A DNA stretch of 34,474 nucleotides from Prevotella sp. (GTDB taxonomy: Bacteria > Bacteroidota > Bacteroidia > Bacteroidales > Bacteroidaceae), in the NCBI GenBank assembly GCA_017650905.1, contig JAGCDZ010000077.1, positions 1-34,474 on the forward strand. The letters are read 5' to 3'. Every line of letters begins with the position of its first letter. Position 1 is the first letter of the stretch. Shown in pieces: positions 5,351 to 13,474 of this stretch. The position numbers and the translations under genes are program-made. The notes below the pieces were generated by a model that did no database searches, had not been told where the DNA came from, and saw only the letters and a list, made by a program, of their open reading frames with translations.

Positions 5351-7312
5351 TTACCAACCCCAAGGGCCGCCTCCAGGACCACCGCCAGGGCCGCCACCTG
5401 GGCCACCATTACCGCCCGTATAGGATGAGAGGTTGACGGTGGAGCCACCACTGACAGTAGCGCCCGTAAAGGCTGCACCATCGAAGATCTCGGTGCCACC
5501 ACTGACGCTGACGTTGCTCTTCAAGGAGGGCTGCGAGGCGCCTGAGACAACGAGAGTATTGCCACCACTCGACGGTGTCTTGAAGGCGATAATCTCGCTC
5601 CCGACGGTCAGGGCATACCAGATGTTCTTGCTCCATGACGAGGCGGAATAGCACGACTGCGTGAGCTGGGCACCGCTTTCGAGGCCGCCGATGGCGATAA
5701 TGGTACCACCCGTGACGTAGAGCTTCTTGCGCTCCTCAGAGTTGGCATCGATGGCCACCTCAGGTGATGAGGTGCCGATGGCATAGACCACGCCGCCCTT
5801 GATATAGCAGTTGCCGTTGGCATCGATACCATCGTTACCCGTAGAGCGTGCATAGACATAACCGCCGCTGATGGTGAAGTCGCCAGAGCCGTTGGTCGAA
5901 GTGTTGTAGGATGAATTGATGGCATCGTCGGAAGCATTCACGGTGACCTGTCCGCCAGTGATGTCGATAGAAGTCTTGCTCTCGATGCCCTCACCGCCTG
6001 CACCCGTGGTGGTGACGCTGAGGATACCCCCGCCGATAATGATGGCACCGTCGATCTTGATGCCCTTTGGCGACGACTTGTAGTCGCTCTGGTAACGGTC
6101 GAGCTGCTGCGAGGAACTGACGGTAGAGAGGGTGCCATTTGACGAGGCGACAACGGCATTGCCCGAGGTCTTGATGACAATCGTGCCACCCGTAGCGGTG
6201 AAGCTGCCGTCGCCATTGATGCCCTTGCCACCCGCACCCGTACTGGTGAGGTTGAGTTTACCACCACTGATGGTGATATTCCCGTCGGCACCGAGACAGG
6301 ACGATGACTTGGTCTTCACTTTGTCGCTGTCCCATAGGCCACCACCCGTGGTCTTCACGGTGATGTCGCCACCACTGATGCGGAGGTCGCCTTCGCTTTT
6401 AATACCCTTAGCGGCATTGGCCGTGACGGTGATGTTGAGGGTACCGTCCTCAATATAGATGTTACCACTGTCCTCATCTTCATGGTCAGCAGTCTCGCCT
6501 GTAGAGGTGGTCCCACCCAGGTCGCACTGGATACCATCGTCGGAGGTGCCGCTGATGCTGACGGTGCCGCTCTTCATCAGGAAATACTCCTCGCAGTTGA
6601 TACCGTCGCCAACAGCCGAGGTGATGTTCAGCGTGAGGTTCTTCACGGAGATATAGTCGCCGCTCTTGATGGCGTGCTTGGTGTTGCCCACGACATTCAG
6701 TGTGCCGTTGCCCTGCAACTGGATCTGACCCTTGCTATAGAGGCAGGCCTTCTGCGAACCGCCGGCACCGTCGGTAAGGGTGTTCACAGTGTTCTTCTTC
6801 GCACTGATCTGGATGCGCTTGCCGTTGGTGATATTGATAGCGGCTCCAGCGGGGTTGGTGAGTGTGAGTCCGGCCAGGGAGAGGGTACATTTATAAGAGC
6901 CGGAGAGTGACAGCTCGCCATCTGCGGAGGAGCCGGAGAGTGTGTAGGTGATCTCGTCGCCGTCGACAGCATCCGTGTTCGACTGCGCAATGGTGACATG
7001 AGCGCCGCTGACAGTGGGCGACACGTACTGCGCCACATTACCCGCCACGGTGACAGTGGCCGAGGTGCCGTTGTAACTGACGGCTACCTGATTGGCTTTG
7101 ACCTCGGTGTCGTCGACAGCCATGCATGTGATGTCGCTCAGGGTGAAGGTCTTGCCCATGATGGTCAGCGTCTGGCCATCGGCATAGGTCATCTCACCCG
7201 TCTGCGAGGCGGGGAACTGATAGGTAACACTGCCAACGGTAACGTTGAGCGTCTGGGCACTGGCTGCTATCGTCAGCACAAGAGCCATGAGGAGGGCATA
7301 TAGCTTTTTCAT
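5351..7312 (-). CDS. DUF4353 carbohydrate-binding protein (Cthe_2159-like), Gly-Pro tail
   Basis: 653 residues with a signal peptide (MKKLYALLMALVLTIAASAQ). After an N-terminal module (about 20-110), residues about 120-600 carry the DUF4353/Cthe_2159-type parallel beta-helix repeats: many short strands of the form NITISGGKLNLTST, DGINCEEYFLMKSG, GIKSEGDLRISGG, DDAINSSYN. The family prototype binds acidic polysaccharides and cellulose. The end is GGNGGPGGGPGGGPGGG then PWGW, encoded by 12-base repeats at 5354-5412, replacing the sorting-type tail of its neighbour. The start overlaps the stop of the upstream gene (ATGA, 7309-7312), so the two are co-translated. A shorter paralogue lies at 10246-11238. 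Likely secreted or surface-located; ligand not known. Confidence 0.85.
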   Translation of the reverse strand: MKKLYALLMALVLTIAASAQTLNVTVGSVTYQFPASQTGEMTYADGQTLTIMGKTFTLSDITCMAVDDTEVKANQVAVSYNGTSATVTVAGNVAQYVSPTVSGAHVTIAQSNTDAVDGDEITYTLSGSSADGELSLSGSYKCTLSLAGLTLTNPAGAAINITNGKRIQISAKKNTVNTLTDGAGGSQKACLYSKGQIQLQGNGTLNVVGNTKHAIKSGDYISVKNLTLNITSAVGDGINCEEYFLMKSGTVSISGTSDDGIQCDLGGTTSTGETADHEDEDSGNIYIEDGTLNITVTANAAKGIKSEGDLRISGGDITVKTTGGGLWDSDKVKTKSSSCLGADGNITISGGKLNLTSTGAGGKGINGDGSFTATGGTIVIKTSGNAVVASSNGTLSTVSSSQQLDRYQSDYKSSPKGIKIDGAIIIGGGILSVTTTGAGGEGIESKTSIDITGGQVTVNASDDAINSSYNTSTNGSGDFTISGGYVYARSTGNDGIDANGNCYIKGGVVYAIGTSSPEVAIDANSEERKKLYVTGGTIIAIGGLESGAQLTQSCYSASSWSKNIWYALTVGSEIIAFKTPSSGGNTLVVSGASQPSLKSNVSVSGGTEIFDGAAFTGATVSGGSTVNLSSYTGGNGGPGGGPGGGPGGGPWGW

Positions 7313-7683
7313 CTGACAATCATTTTATAGGTTCTGCTGTTCGTCTTGACAATATAGACGCCCTTGCGCATCTGGTCTTTGGAGACCTTGTGACCTTTCA
7401 GGTCGTAGATCTCGGTGGCCTCGTCGAGGGTGGCATTGGTGATTTCCTCAATGCCCGTAGTGGTCTCGTCGGAAGAGGAGAAATACATCTTGCTGAGGTT
7501 CGAGAGGATGAAAGTCTGAGAGCCGGCAGTCAATGTGTTATCGCTGATGGTTAGCGTGAGCGACGATACTGCCACAGAGGCCTTGGCCCCGTCGGTCATC
7601 TCAAAAGTGAGATAGGCATAGTTTTCGGCCTGCACGGCGAGGGTGCCAAACAAGGCCATCCAAAATAATATGATCTTCTTCAT
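7309..7683 (-). CDS. Small secreted protein with sorting-type C-terminal tail
   Basis: 124 residues. Signal peptide MKKIILFWMALFGTLAVQAE, a beta-rich middle (YAYLTFEMTDGAKASVAVSS, then LTLTISDNTLTAG, FILSNLSKMYFS), and a tail IYDLKGHKVSKDQMRKGVYIV then KTNSRTYKMIVR. The tail resembles the type-A sorting region of type-9-secreted Bacteroidota proteins. It is essentially one small module plus the tail, and is translationally coupled to the DUF4353 gene by an ATGA overlap. No enzyme motif is seen. A structural partner or carrier for the downstream carbohydrate-binding protein is a reasonable guess, not shown. Confidence 0.75.
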   Translation of the reverse strand: MKKIILFWMALFGTLAVQAENYAYLTFEMTDGAKASVAVSSLTLTISDNTLTAGSQTFILSNLSKMYFSSSDETTTGIEEITNATLDEATEIYDLKGHKVSKDQMRKGVYIVKTNSRTYKMIVR

Positions 7684-7706
7684 GCTTTACAATGATTTTG
7701 TTGGTG

Positions 7707-7737
7707 CAAAGATATATAAAAAAGGCCATCCGCCAAA
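7707..7737 (-). promoter_or_regulatory. Promoter of the small-protein/DUF4353 operon
   Basis: TTTG (7737-7734), a 19-base spacer and TATCTTTG (7714-7707) form a full Bacteroidota promoter 24 bases upstream of the ATG at 7683. The spacer contains the 3' arm and T-run of the SulP terminator. Confidence 0.65.
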
Positions 7738-7756
7738 GAAAAATCAGCGAATGGCC
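7718..7756 (-). terminator. Rho-independent terminator of the SulP gene
   Basis: On the minus strand GGCCATTCGC (7756-7747) pairs with GCGGATGGCC (7733-7724), a 10-bp stem with one G-T pair, followed by TTTTTT (7723-7718). It begins 28 bases past the SulP stop. Confidence 0.75.
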
Positions 7757-7783
7757 CGTTTCGTTCAACGAAATCGGCTGGAC

Positions 7784-9481
7784 CTATACCAGCTGCTTGG
7801 CGCGGTCGAGGGCGATATTGATGTGCGAACAGATGTTTTCTGCGCCTAACATCGCATCGAAGCCAGCCTTGTGGAGCACAGCCTGCACCTTCTCATTGAC
7901 ACCAGAGAGCACCACCTGGATGCCTTCAGCCTGTGACATCAGACAAAGGTTCGTGAGGTTGTGGATACCCGTAGAGTCGACGAAGGGCACCTTTCGCATA
8001 CGGATGATGCGCACCTTCGGACGCTGTTGGCCCAAGGCACCCATGATCTCCTCGAACTTATTACCGGCACCGAAGAAATAGGGACCGTTGATCTCGTAGA
8101 CCTCGACACCCTCAGGAATCGTGAGGTGTTCAAGGTTGCCCAGCTGGAAGTCGCTCTCCTCCTCTTCCGGATTGATCTCGTCGCTGATAACCTTGACATC
8201 AGTGGTCTCAGCCATACGACGCATGAAGAGCAGACAAGCACAGATGAGTCCCACCTCAATGGCGATGGTAAGGTCGAAAATGACGGTGAGCAGGAAAGTG
8301 ACCCAGAGCACGATGACATCGCTCTTGGGATTCTTCATGATCGACATAAAACTGCGCCAACCACTCATGTTATAGCTCACGATGACGAGCACACCCGCCA
8401 GACACGCCATGGGGATATACTGGGCCAACGGCATGAGAAACAGGAAGATGAGCAGCAACACAGCAGCATGGATGATGCCAGCCACAGGTGTACGGCCACC
8501 ATTGTTGATATTGGTCATCGTACGAGCGATGGCACCAGTGGCAGGGATACCGCCGAAGATGGGACTGGCCAGATTGGCAAAGCCCTGTGCGATAAGCTCC
8601 GTGTTCGAGTTATGACGGTCGCCAATGACACCATCGGCCACCGTAGCCGACAATAGCGATTCGATTGCACCGAGGATAGCAATGGTAAAGGCCGGTGCCA
8701 CGAGGCCCTTGATAACATCCCACGTAAGCTCGGGCACTTGTGCCCCAGGCAGCTGATTGGAGATGCTGAAACGGTCACCGATGGTCTCGACACTCGTCAC
8801 ACCCATATATTGTTTGAGCAGAAGAACACCGATGGTCATCACAATGATGGCAATCAAGGAACCAGGCAGTTTCTTCAGCACATTATTATAGCGTGCGATT
8901 TTCGGCCAGAGAGCGATAACAGCTACAGAACCGATGCCCACAGCTGCACTCCACCAGTCGATGGTGGGGAACGAACCGATATAGGCTATCCACTTCTCGA
9001 TGAAATCGCTGGGCACCGAAGCCATCGTCAGCCCGAAGAGATCCTTGATCTGCGTGGTGAAGATGGTGAGCGCAATACCCGAGGTGAAACCCACTACAAT
9101 GGGGTATGGGATATACTTGATGATGGTGCCCAGATGGAGCACACCGAACATGATGAGGAAGACACCTGCCAGGAGCGTGGCGATGGTCAGACCCTCGAAG
9201 CCGTACTGCTGGATAATGCCATAAATGATGATAATGAATGCACCTGTAGGACCACCGATCTGAACCTTGGAACCACCAAAGACAGAAACAATCAGTCCGG
9301 CGACGATGGCAGTGATGATACCCTTCTCAGGGGTCACGCCTGAGGCGATACCGAAGGCAATGGCCAACGGCAAGGCCACGATGCCGACAATGATACCGGC
9401 AAGCAAATCTGTTGTCAGCTGCTTCCGGTTGTAATTCTTCAACGTCGAAAACAGCTTTGGTTTGAACTCTAATGTCGTCAT
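7784..9481 (-). CDS. SulP-family inorganic anion transporter with STAS domain
   Basis: 565 residues, the usual length. Residues about 12-430 form the multi-helix SulP membrane core (LTTDLLAGIIVGIVALPLAI near the start, then GGSKVQIGGPTGAFIIIIYG, IGDRHNSNTELIAQGFANL and GGIPATGAIARTMTN). Residues about 455-560 form a STAS domain (GVEVYEINGPYFFGAG, VPFVDSTGIHNLTNL). Members carry sulfate, bicarbonate or dicarboxylates in symport; the substrate is not readable here. It is monocistronic, with its own terminator, and divergent from the lipoprotein gene, with a -7 box TAATTTTG at 9517-9510. No carbonic anhydrase or sulfate-assimilation gene is adjacent to indicate a substrate. Confidence 0.93.
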   Translation of the reverse strand: MTTLEFKPKLFSTLKNYNRKQLTTDLLAGIIVGIVALPLAIAFGIASGVTPEKGIITAIVAGLIVSVFGGSKVQIGGPTGAFIIIIYGIIQQYGFEGLTIATLLAGVFLIMFGVLHLGTIIKYIPYPIVVGFTSGIALTIFTTQIKDLFGLTMASVPSDFIEKWIAYIGSFPTIDWWSAAVGIGSVAVIALWPKIARYNNVLKKLPGSLIAIIVMTIGVLLLKQYMGVTSVETIGDRFSISNQLPGAQVPELTWDVIKGLVAPAFTIAILGAIESLLSATVADGVIGDRHNSNTELIAQGFANLASPIFGGIPATGAIARTMTNINNGGRTPVAGIIHAAVLLLIFLFLMPLAQYIPMACLAGVLVIVSYNMSGWRSFMSIMKNPKSDVIVLWVTFLLTVIFDLTIAIEVGLICACLLFMRRMAETTDVKVISDEINPEEEESDFQLGNLEHLTIPEGVEVYEINGPYFFGAGNKFEEIMGALGQQRPKVRIIRMRKVPFVDSTGIHNLTNLCLMSQAEGIQVVLSGVNEKVQAVLHKAGFDAMLGAENICSHINIALDRAKQLV

Positions 9482-9569
9482 TTTATGTTAATTATCTTGA
9501 AAACGGGCGCAAAATTAAGAAAAAAGTTAAAAAGCGCAGAAAATATGAACAACTTAATTAAAAATACCC

Positions 9570-9609
9570 TAAATTTGTTGCCGAAAATCAATTTCCCCAC
9601 AAAGTGGGG
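9570..9609 (+). promoter_or_regulatory. -7 box and leader hairpin of the lipoprotein gene
   Basis: TAAATTTG (9570-9577) is a candidate -7 box, without a clear TTG upstream. It is followed by CCCCAC-AAA-GTGGGG (9595-9609), a stable 6-bp hairpin near the predicted 5' end of the mRNA. Such 5' hairpins can stabilise transcripts; that role is inferred. About 55 unstructured bases then lead to the ATG. Confidence 0.4.
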
Positions 9610-9663
9610 CCTAATTTGAGAGAAAGAGACAGTTCACATTATTAACTATTAAAAGAAAGCATT

Positions 9664-10233
9664 ATGAAGAAAATTATGTTTGCTGTGATGGCAATGTGCG
9701 CCATCGGTTTCACCGCATGTGGTAACAAGGCTCAGACTGCAGAGGCTCCTGCAGACGAAGTAGAGGCTGTTGTTTACAACGCTGAAGAAGAGGCTGCTGC
9801 TTCTATCAACCAGCTGACAGAGCAGATTGAAGCTCAGGACGCTAGCAAGTTCCAGGAGGTTCTCACTGCTATTCAGGAGAAGATCAAGGACATCATCGGT
9901 TCTGATCCCGCTGTGGCTAAGGAGTATGTGACCAAGGTTCAGGACTTCCTGAAGGAGAATGCTGAGAAGATTAAGGCTTTTGCTGGTGAAAGCGAGGCTG
10001 TACAGACAGCTCTGGCTGCTCTGACCGCTGCTCCTGCCGAGACAGTTGTTGACGGTCTGATGCAGGCTCTCAATGGTGCCAAGGATGCTGCTGAAGGTGC
10101 TGTAGACGCTGTTCAGGATGCTGCCAGTGATGCTGTTGATGCTGCAGAGAATGCCAAGGATGCTGCCAAGGAGAAGGCTGGCGAGGCTGTAGACGCTGCT
10201 GCTGATCAGGCAAAGAAGGCCCTGGGAATCTAA
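9664..10233 (+). CDS. Alanine-rich lipoprotein with amphipathic (LEA/apolipoprotein-like) repeats
   Basis: 189 residues. A lipoprotein signal MKKIMFAVMAMCAIGFTAC places the lipidated cysteine at residue 19. The mature protein is very rich in Ala, Glu, Asp and Lys. Residues about 45-130 are predicted helical. The C-terminal 60 residues are quasi-repeats of the type KDAAEGAVDAVQDAASDAVD, AAENAKDAAKEKAGEAVDAA, with 11-residue periodicity like LEA-4 or apolipoprotein helices. No enzymatic motif. It is 12 bases upstream of a DUF4353 paralogue on the same strand and probably co-transcribed. A periplasmic amphipathic-helix stabiliser or membrane-surface protein fits; function unknown. Confidence 0.78.
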   Translation: MKKIMFAVMAMCAIGFTACGNKAQTAEAPADEVEAVVYNAEEEAAASINQLTEQIEAQDASKFQEVLTAIQEKIKDIIGSDPAVAKEYVTKVQDFLKENAEKIKAFAGESEAVQTALAALTAAPAETVVDGLMQALNGAKDAAEGAVDAVQDAASDAVDAAENAKDAAKEKAGEAVDAAADQAKKALGI

Positions 10234-10245
10234 TCCTGAAATGTA

Positions 10246-11238
10246 ATGAAGAAACTATTCTTAGCTATAACAGCCCTCATGACCTGCCTGGTCGTGAGGG
10301 CTCAATTAACGATATCCGTCGAATTCAGTGGGGATAAGGCCACTGTCACTATTCCTGCGGATGCTGCCCCATACGTTAGCTGTTCCAGTGGCGAGTCATC
10401 GCATGTAAGTCTGTTACAGGCAGAAACTGTAGGTGAGGATACCTCTGGTGAAATCATCTATACGCTTTCTGGCACATCTGATGACGGCGGGTTCACGTTG
10501 GAAGGAAAATACAAGGCCACCATCGAGCTGAACAACCTGACACTGAAGAACCCTTCGGGCCCTGCCATTAACATTCAGGATGGCAAGCGCATCAAGATCG
10601 AAGTGAAGAAGGGTACTACCAACTCTCTGGCAGACGGCTCAAATGCAGACTACAATGGCTGTATCCACTGCGAAGGCCATCTGGAGTTCAAGAAGACAGG
10701 TACACTGAACATCGTTGGCAACAACAAGCATGCTATCTACAGCAAGGAGTATCTGCAAATTGCCAAACCAACCATCAACATCACTGGTGCTAAGAAAGAC
10801 GGTTTCCACTGCAAGTGGTACTTCTGGATGGAAGATGCCGCCACAGTGACCATCTCTGGTGTTAATGACGATGGCATCCAGGTTGAGATCGACAAGAAGA
10901 GACCCGTCACGGGTTCTCTGCCCAATCATGAGGATGTGGATGAGAATGGTGAAGAGATCGACGAGAACAGCGGTAACGTGTATTTCGACGCTGGTTCGCT
11001 GACCATTAGCGAATGTGGCAGCTATGCCATTAACGCAGACGGGCAGGTGATTATCAACGGTGGTACGCAGAACTACGATGCAAACGCCGTATCAGGCATC
11101 AACACCCTGCGCTACAACGTCAGCAAGGGTGAAGCTGCTTACGACTTGAGCGGTCGTCAGTTGACGAACAGCTTGCTGAAGAAGGGCGTCACCATCATCA
11201 AGAATGGAAACAAAACCAAGAAAGTTGTTATCAAATAA
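10246..11238 (+). CDS. DUF4353 carbohydrate-binding protein, short paralogue with sorting tail
   Basis: 330 residues. Signal peptide MKKLFLAITALMTCLVVRAQ, then DUF4353 beta-helix motifs closely parallel to the protein at 5351-7312: LSGTSDDGGFTLEGKYKATI, NPSGPAINIQDGKRIKIEVK, GNNKHAIYSKEYLQI, ISGVNDDGIQVEI, NHEDVDENGEEIDENSGNVY. It has only about half the repeats and ends with a sorting-type tail (YDLSGRQLTNSLLKKGVTII then KNGNK). It follows the lipoprotein gene by 12 bases and ends at a strong bidirectional terminator. Probably a secreted or surface carbohydrate-binding protein. The lack of the Gly-Pro tail suggests a different anchoring mode from its paralogue. Confidence 0.82.
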   Translation: MKKLFLAITALMTCLVVRAQLTISVEFSGDKATVTIPADAAPYVSCSSGESSHVSLLQAETVGEDTSGEIIYTLSGTSDDGGFTLEGKYKATIELNNLTLKNPSGPAINIQDGKRIKIEVKKGTTNSLADGSNADYNGCIHCEGHLEFKKTGTLNIVGNNKHAIYSKEYLQIAKPTINITGAKKDGFHCKWYFWMEDAATVTISGVNDDGIQVEIDKKRPVTGSLPNHEDVDENGEEIDENSGNVYFDAGSLTISECGSYAINADGQVIINGGTQNYDANAVSGINTLRYNVSKGEAAYDLSGRQLTNSLLKKGVTIIKNGNKTKKVVIK

Positions 11239-11253
11239 ATAACAATTCAAATA

Positions 11254-11291
11254 AATAATAATCCCCGCTGAACTTGGCGGGGATTATTATT
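11254..11291. terminator. Bidirectional terminator
   Basis: AATAATAATCCCCGC (11254-11268), loop TGAACTTG, GCGGGGATTATTATT (11277-11291): a 15-bp perfect stem with T-rich flanks on both strands. It serves both the DUF4353 gene and the convergent M13 peptidase gene, whose stop lies at 11293. Confidence 0.85.
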
Positions 11292-11292
11292 T

Positions 11293-13305
11293 TTACCAGA
11301 TCTGTGCACGCTTCTTTTTAGGAAGGAAGAGTTTGTCGCTCTTCTTAATGCCAAACGCATCATACCACTCATTGATCTGTGGCAGGGCTGCATTCACACG
11401 GGCCTTAGCCGGAGAGTGTACATCGACGGTAATCAGATACTCCACATACTCAGGACGGAAATTACCTGCCCACACGCGAGCCCAGCTCAGAAAGAAACGC
11501 TGTTCGGGTGTGAAACCCTCGATCTTGCCTGCAGGATTCTGCTTCAACGTATTCTGCAATGCGCGGTAAGCGATATTCAGACCACCATTGTCGCCAATAT
11601 TCTCGCCTAAAGTCTGTTGACCGTTGATCTTCTTGCCTGGCAGGATCTCGACTGTACTGAAATAGTCGGCCAGCACCTTTGTACGGGCCTTGAAGTTCTC
11701 CTTGTCCTGATCCGTCCACCAGTTACGCTGGTTACCCGTCTTATCGAACTGCGAGCCCTGATCGTCGAAGCCGTGGCTCATCTCGTGACCAATCACACCA
11801 CCGATGGCACCGTAATTGACGGCATCGTCGGCATTAGGATCGAAGAACGGTGGCTGAAGAATAGCAGCAGGGAAACAGATCTCATTAGTGGTGGGGTTGT
11901 AATAGGCGTTGACGGTCTGTGGTGTCATGTGCCACTCTGTCACGTCTACGGGCTTGTTCACCTTACGGCCCAGCACATCGAGCGTCTTCCACTCGGCGAT
12001 ATTACCCAGGTTCTCGTAGAGCGACAGGCTCTCATCGACCTTCAGACCGCTATAGTCCTTCCACTTGTCAGGATAACCTATCTTAATAATAAAGTTCTCG
12101 AGCTTATCCTTAGCCTTGGCCTTGGTCTCGGCACCCATCCATGTGGCCTCATCAATGCGCTGTGAAAGGGACGTCTGCAAATTGTGTACCAAGTCGAGCA
12201 TACGCTGCTTGCTCGTAGCGGGGAAATACTTCTCGACATAAAGCTTACCGATGGCCTCACCCATGATGCCGCTTACCAGACTGACGGCACGTTTCCAACG
12301 AGGACGGTCCTGCTGGCTACCGCTCATCACACTGCTCAGCTTGAAAGCCTCAGTACGGAAGTCATCACTCAGCTGACTGCTGGCACCAGCAACGACCTTG
12401 ATCTCAGCGTAGGCCTTCAGGTCATCGAGAGCGGTTTCTGCCAGGATCTTCTCCACCTCGTGGATAGCCTCAGGCTGGCCCACGTCAACAAGGTCGAAAG
12501 CAGGGAATCCGCTAATCAGGAAGAGGTTACCCCAATCGATGCCAGGATAGTCCATTACCAACTGGTTATAAGTCATCTTGTGATAGTTGGCATCGATGTC
12601 ACGCAGTTCCACGCGGCTCTTGCTAGCCTTGGCAATACGCGTCTCAATGGCCATTACAGCCTCCATCTTCTTCTTGGCTACGGCCTCATCATTACCTACC
12701 ATCTTGAAGAGGTTGGTCATATAGGTCTTGTAGGCCTCACGGATACGTACGGTCTGCTCATCGTCGTTAAGGTAATAATCCTTCGTACCCAGGCCGAGTC
12801 CACCCTGCCCTATGCTCACGAGGTTCATCGAGGCATTGCGCATGTCAGAGCCTACGCCTACACCGAACATCATCGTCTCCTCACCCTTACGGTCGAGCTG
12901 TGCCGATACCAGCTGATACTCACGACGGTCCTTAATGGCGGCAATCTTCTCGAGGGTCGGTTTCAGCGGTGTCCAGCCCTCACGGTTCAGACGTACGCTG
13001 TCCATCATCAGTTTGTAGAGCGACCCGATCTTCTGACCCAGTGTGCCCTGCTCCTGAGGAGTGTTGGCATACTGGAGGATGAGTTCCTGAATCTGCTTCT
13101 GGTTCTCATCATACAAGTCGGTGAAAGCACCGTTGTTCGTGTGCTCAGCGTCGAGGGGATGGGCTTTCATCCATCCACCGGCGGCATACTGAAAGAAATC
13201 ATCACCAGGACGCACAGAGGTGTCGAGATTCTGAGTAAAATTCTGCCCCATAGCTGTCATAGCCATCATCAGGCAGGATGCAGTTAAAATCTTCTTCATA
13301 TTCAT
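11293..13305 (-). CDS. pepO: M13-family metallopeptidase (neprilysin/PepO-like)
   Basis: 670 residues with a signal peptide (MNMKKILTASCLMMAMTAMG), so a periplasmic endopeptidase. The N-terminal M13 domain spans about 25-420 (VRPGDDFFQYAAGGWMKAHP). The catalytic domain has HEMSH at residues 507-511 (IGHEMSHGFDDQG), E568 as third zinc ligand and D572 (GENIGDNGGLNIAYRAL). Other family signatures are NAYYNPTTNEICFPAAIL and the late VDVHSPAKARVNAAL substrate-pocket motif. It is a single-gene unit with a -7 box TATCTTTG at 13356-13349 and a shared terminator downstream. In Bacteroidales this type of protein probably degrades short peptides; the exact substrate is unknown. Confidence 0.93.
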   Translation of the reverse strand: MNMKKILTASCLMMAMTAMGQNFTQNLDTSVRPGDDFFQYAAGGWMKAHPLDAEHTNNGAFTDLYDENQKQIQELILQYANTPQEQGTLGQKIGSLYKLMMDSVRLNREGWTPLKPTLEKIAAIKDRREYQLVSAQLDRKGEETMMFGVGVGSDMRNASMNLVSIGQGGLGLGTKDYYLNDDEQTVRIREAYKTYMTNLFKMVGNDEAVAKKKMEAVMAIETRIAKASKSRVELRDIDANYHKMTYNQLVMDYPGIDWGNLFLISGFPAFDLVDVGQPEAIHEVEKILAETALDDLKAYAEIKVVAGASSQLSDDFRTEAFKLSSVMSGSQQDRPRWKRAVSLVSGIMGEAIGKLYVEKYFPATSKQRMLDLVHNLQTSLSQRIDEATWMGAETKAKAKDKLENFIIKIGYPDKWKDYSGLKVDESLSLYENLGNIAEWKTLDVLGRKVNKPVDVTEWHMTPQTVNAYYNPTTNEICFPAAILQPPFFDPNADDAVNYGAIGGVIGHEMSHGFDDQGSQFDKTGNQRNWWTDQDKENFKARTKVLADYFSTVEILPGKKINGQQTLGENIGDNGGLNIAYRALQNTLKQNPAGKIEGFTPEQRFFLSWARVWAGNFRPEYVEYLITVDVHSPAKARVNAALPQINEWYDAFGIKKSDKLFLPKKKRAQIW

Positions 13306-13407
13306 TATATTTTAATATAAGTCGTCCGTTTGACGCAGTTTGAGGCCGCAAAGATACACAAATATTCATAAGAAATGCTGAATTTAAGATTATTTAATCA
13401 CTCTTGC

Positions 13408-13438
13408 TTGTTGTCTACGCGTTTTTTCACTAAATTTG
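13408..13438 (+). promoter_or_regulatory. Promoter of the aldehyde dehydrogenase gene
   Basis: TTG (13408-13410), 20-base spacer, TAAATTTG (13431-13438). The predicted leader before the ATG at 13475 is about 30 bases. Confidence 0.6.
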
Positions 13439-13474
13439 CAGCAACAAACTTCTCTACACTAAAACGAAACGTAT

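Noticed and set aside
12184-13287. 367-residue open frame antisense to the M13 peptidase
   Set aside because: Antisense shadow of a gene with intact catalytic motifs; no recognisable family.
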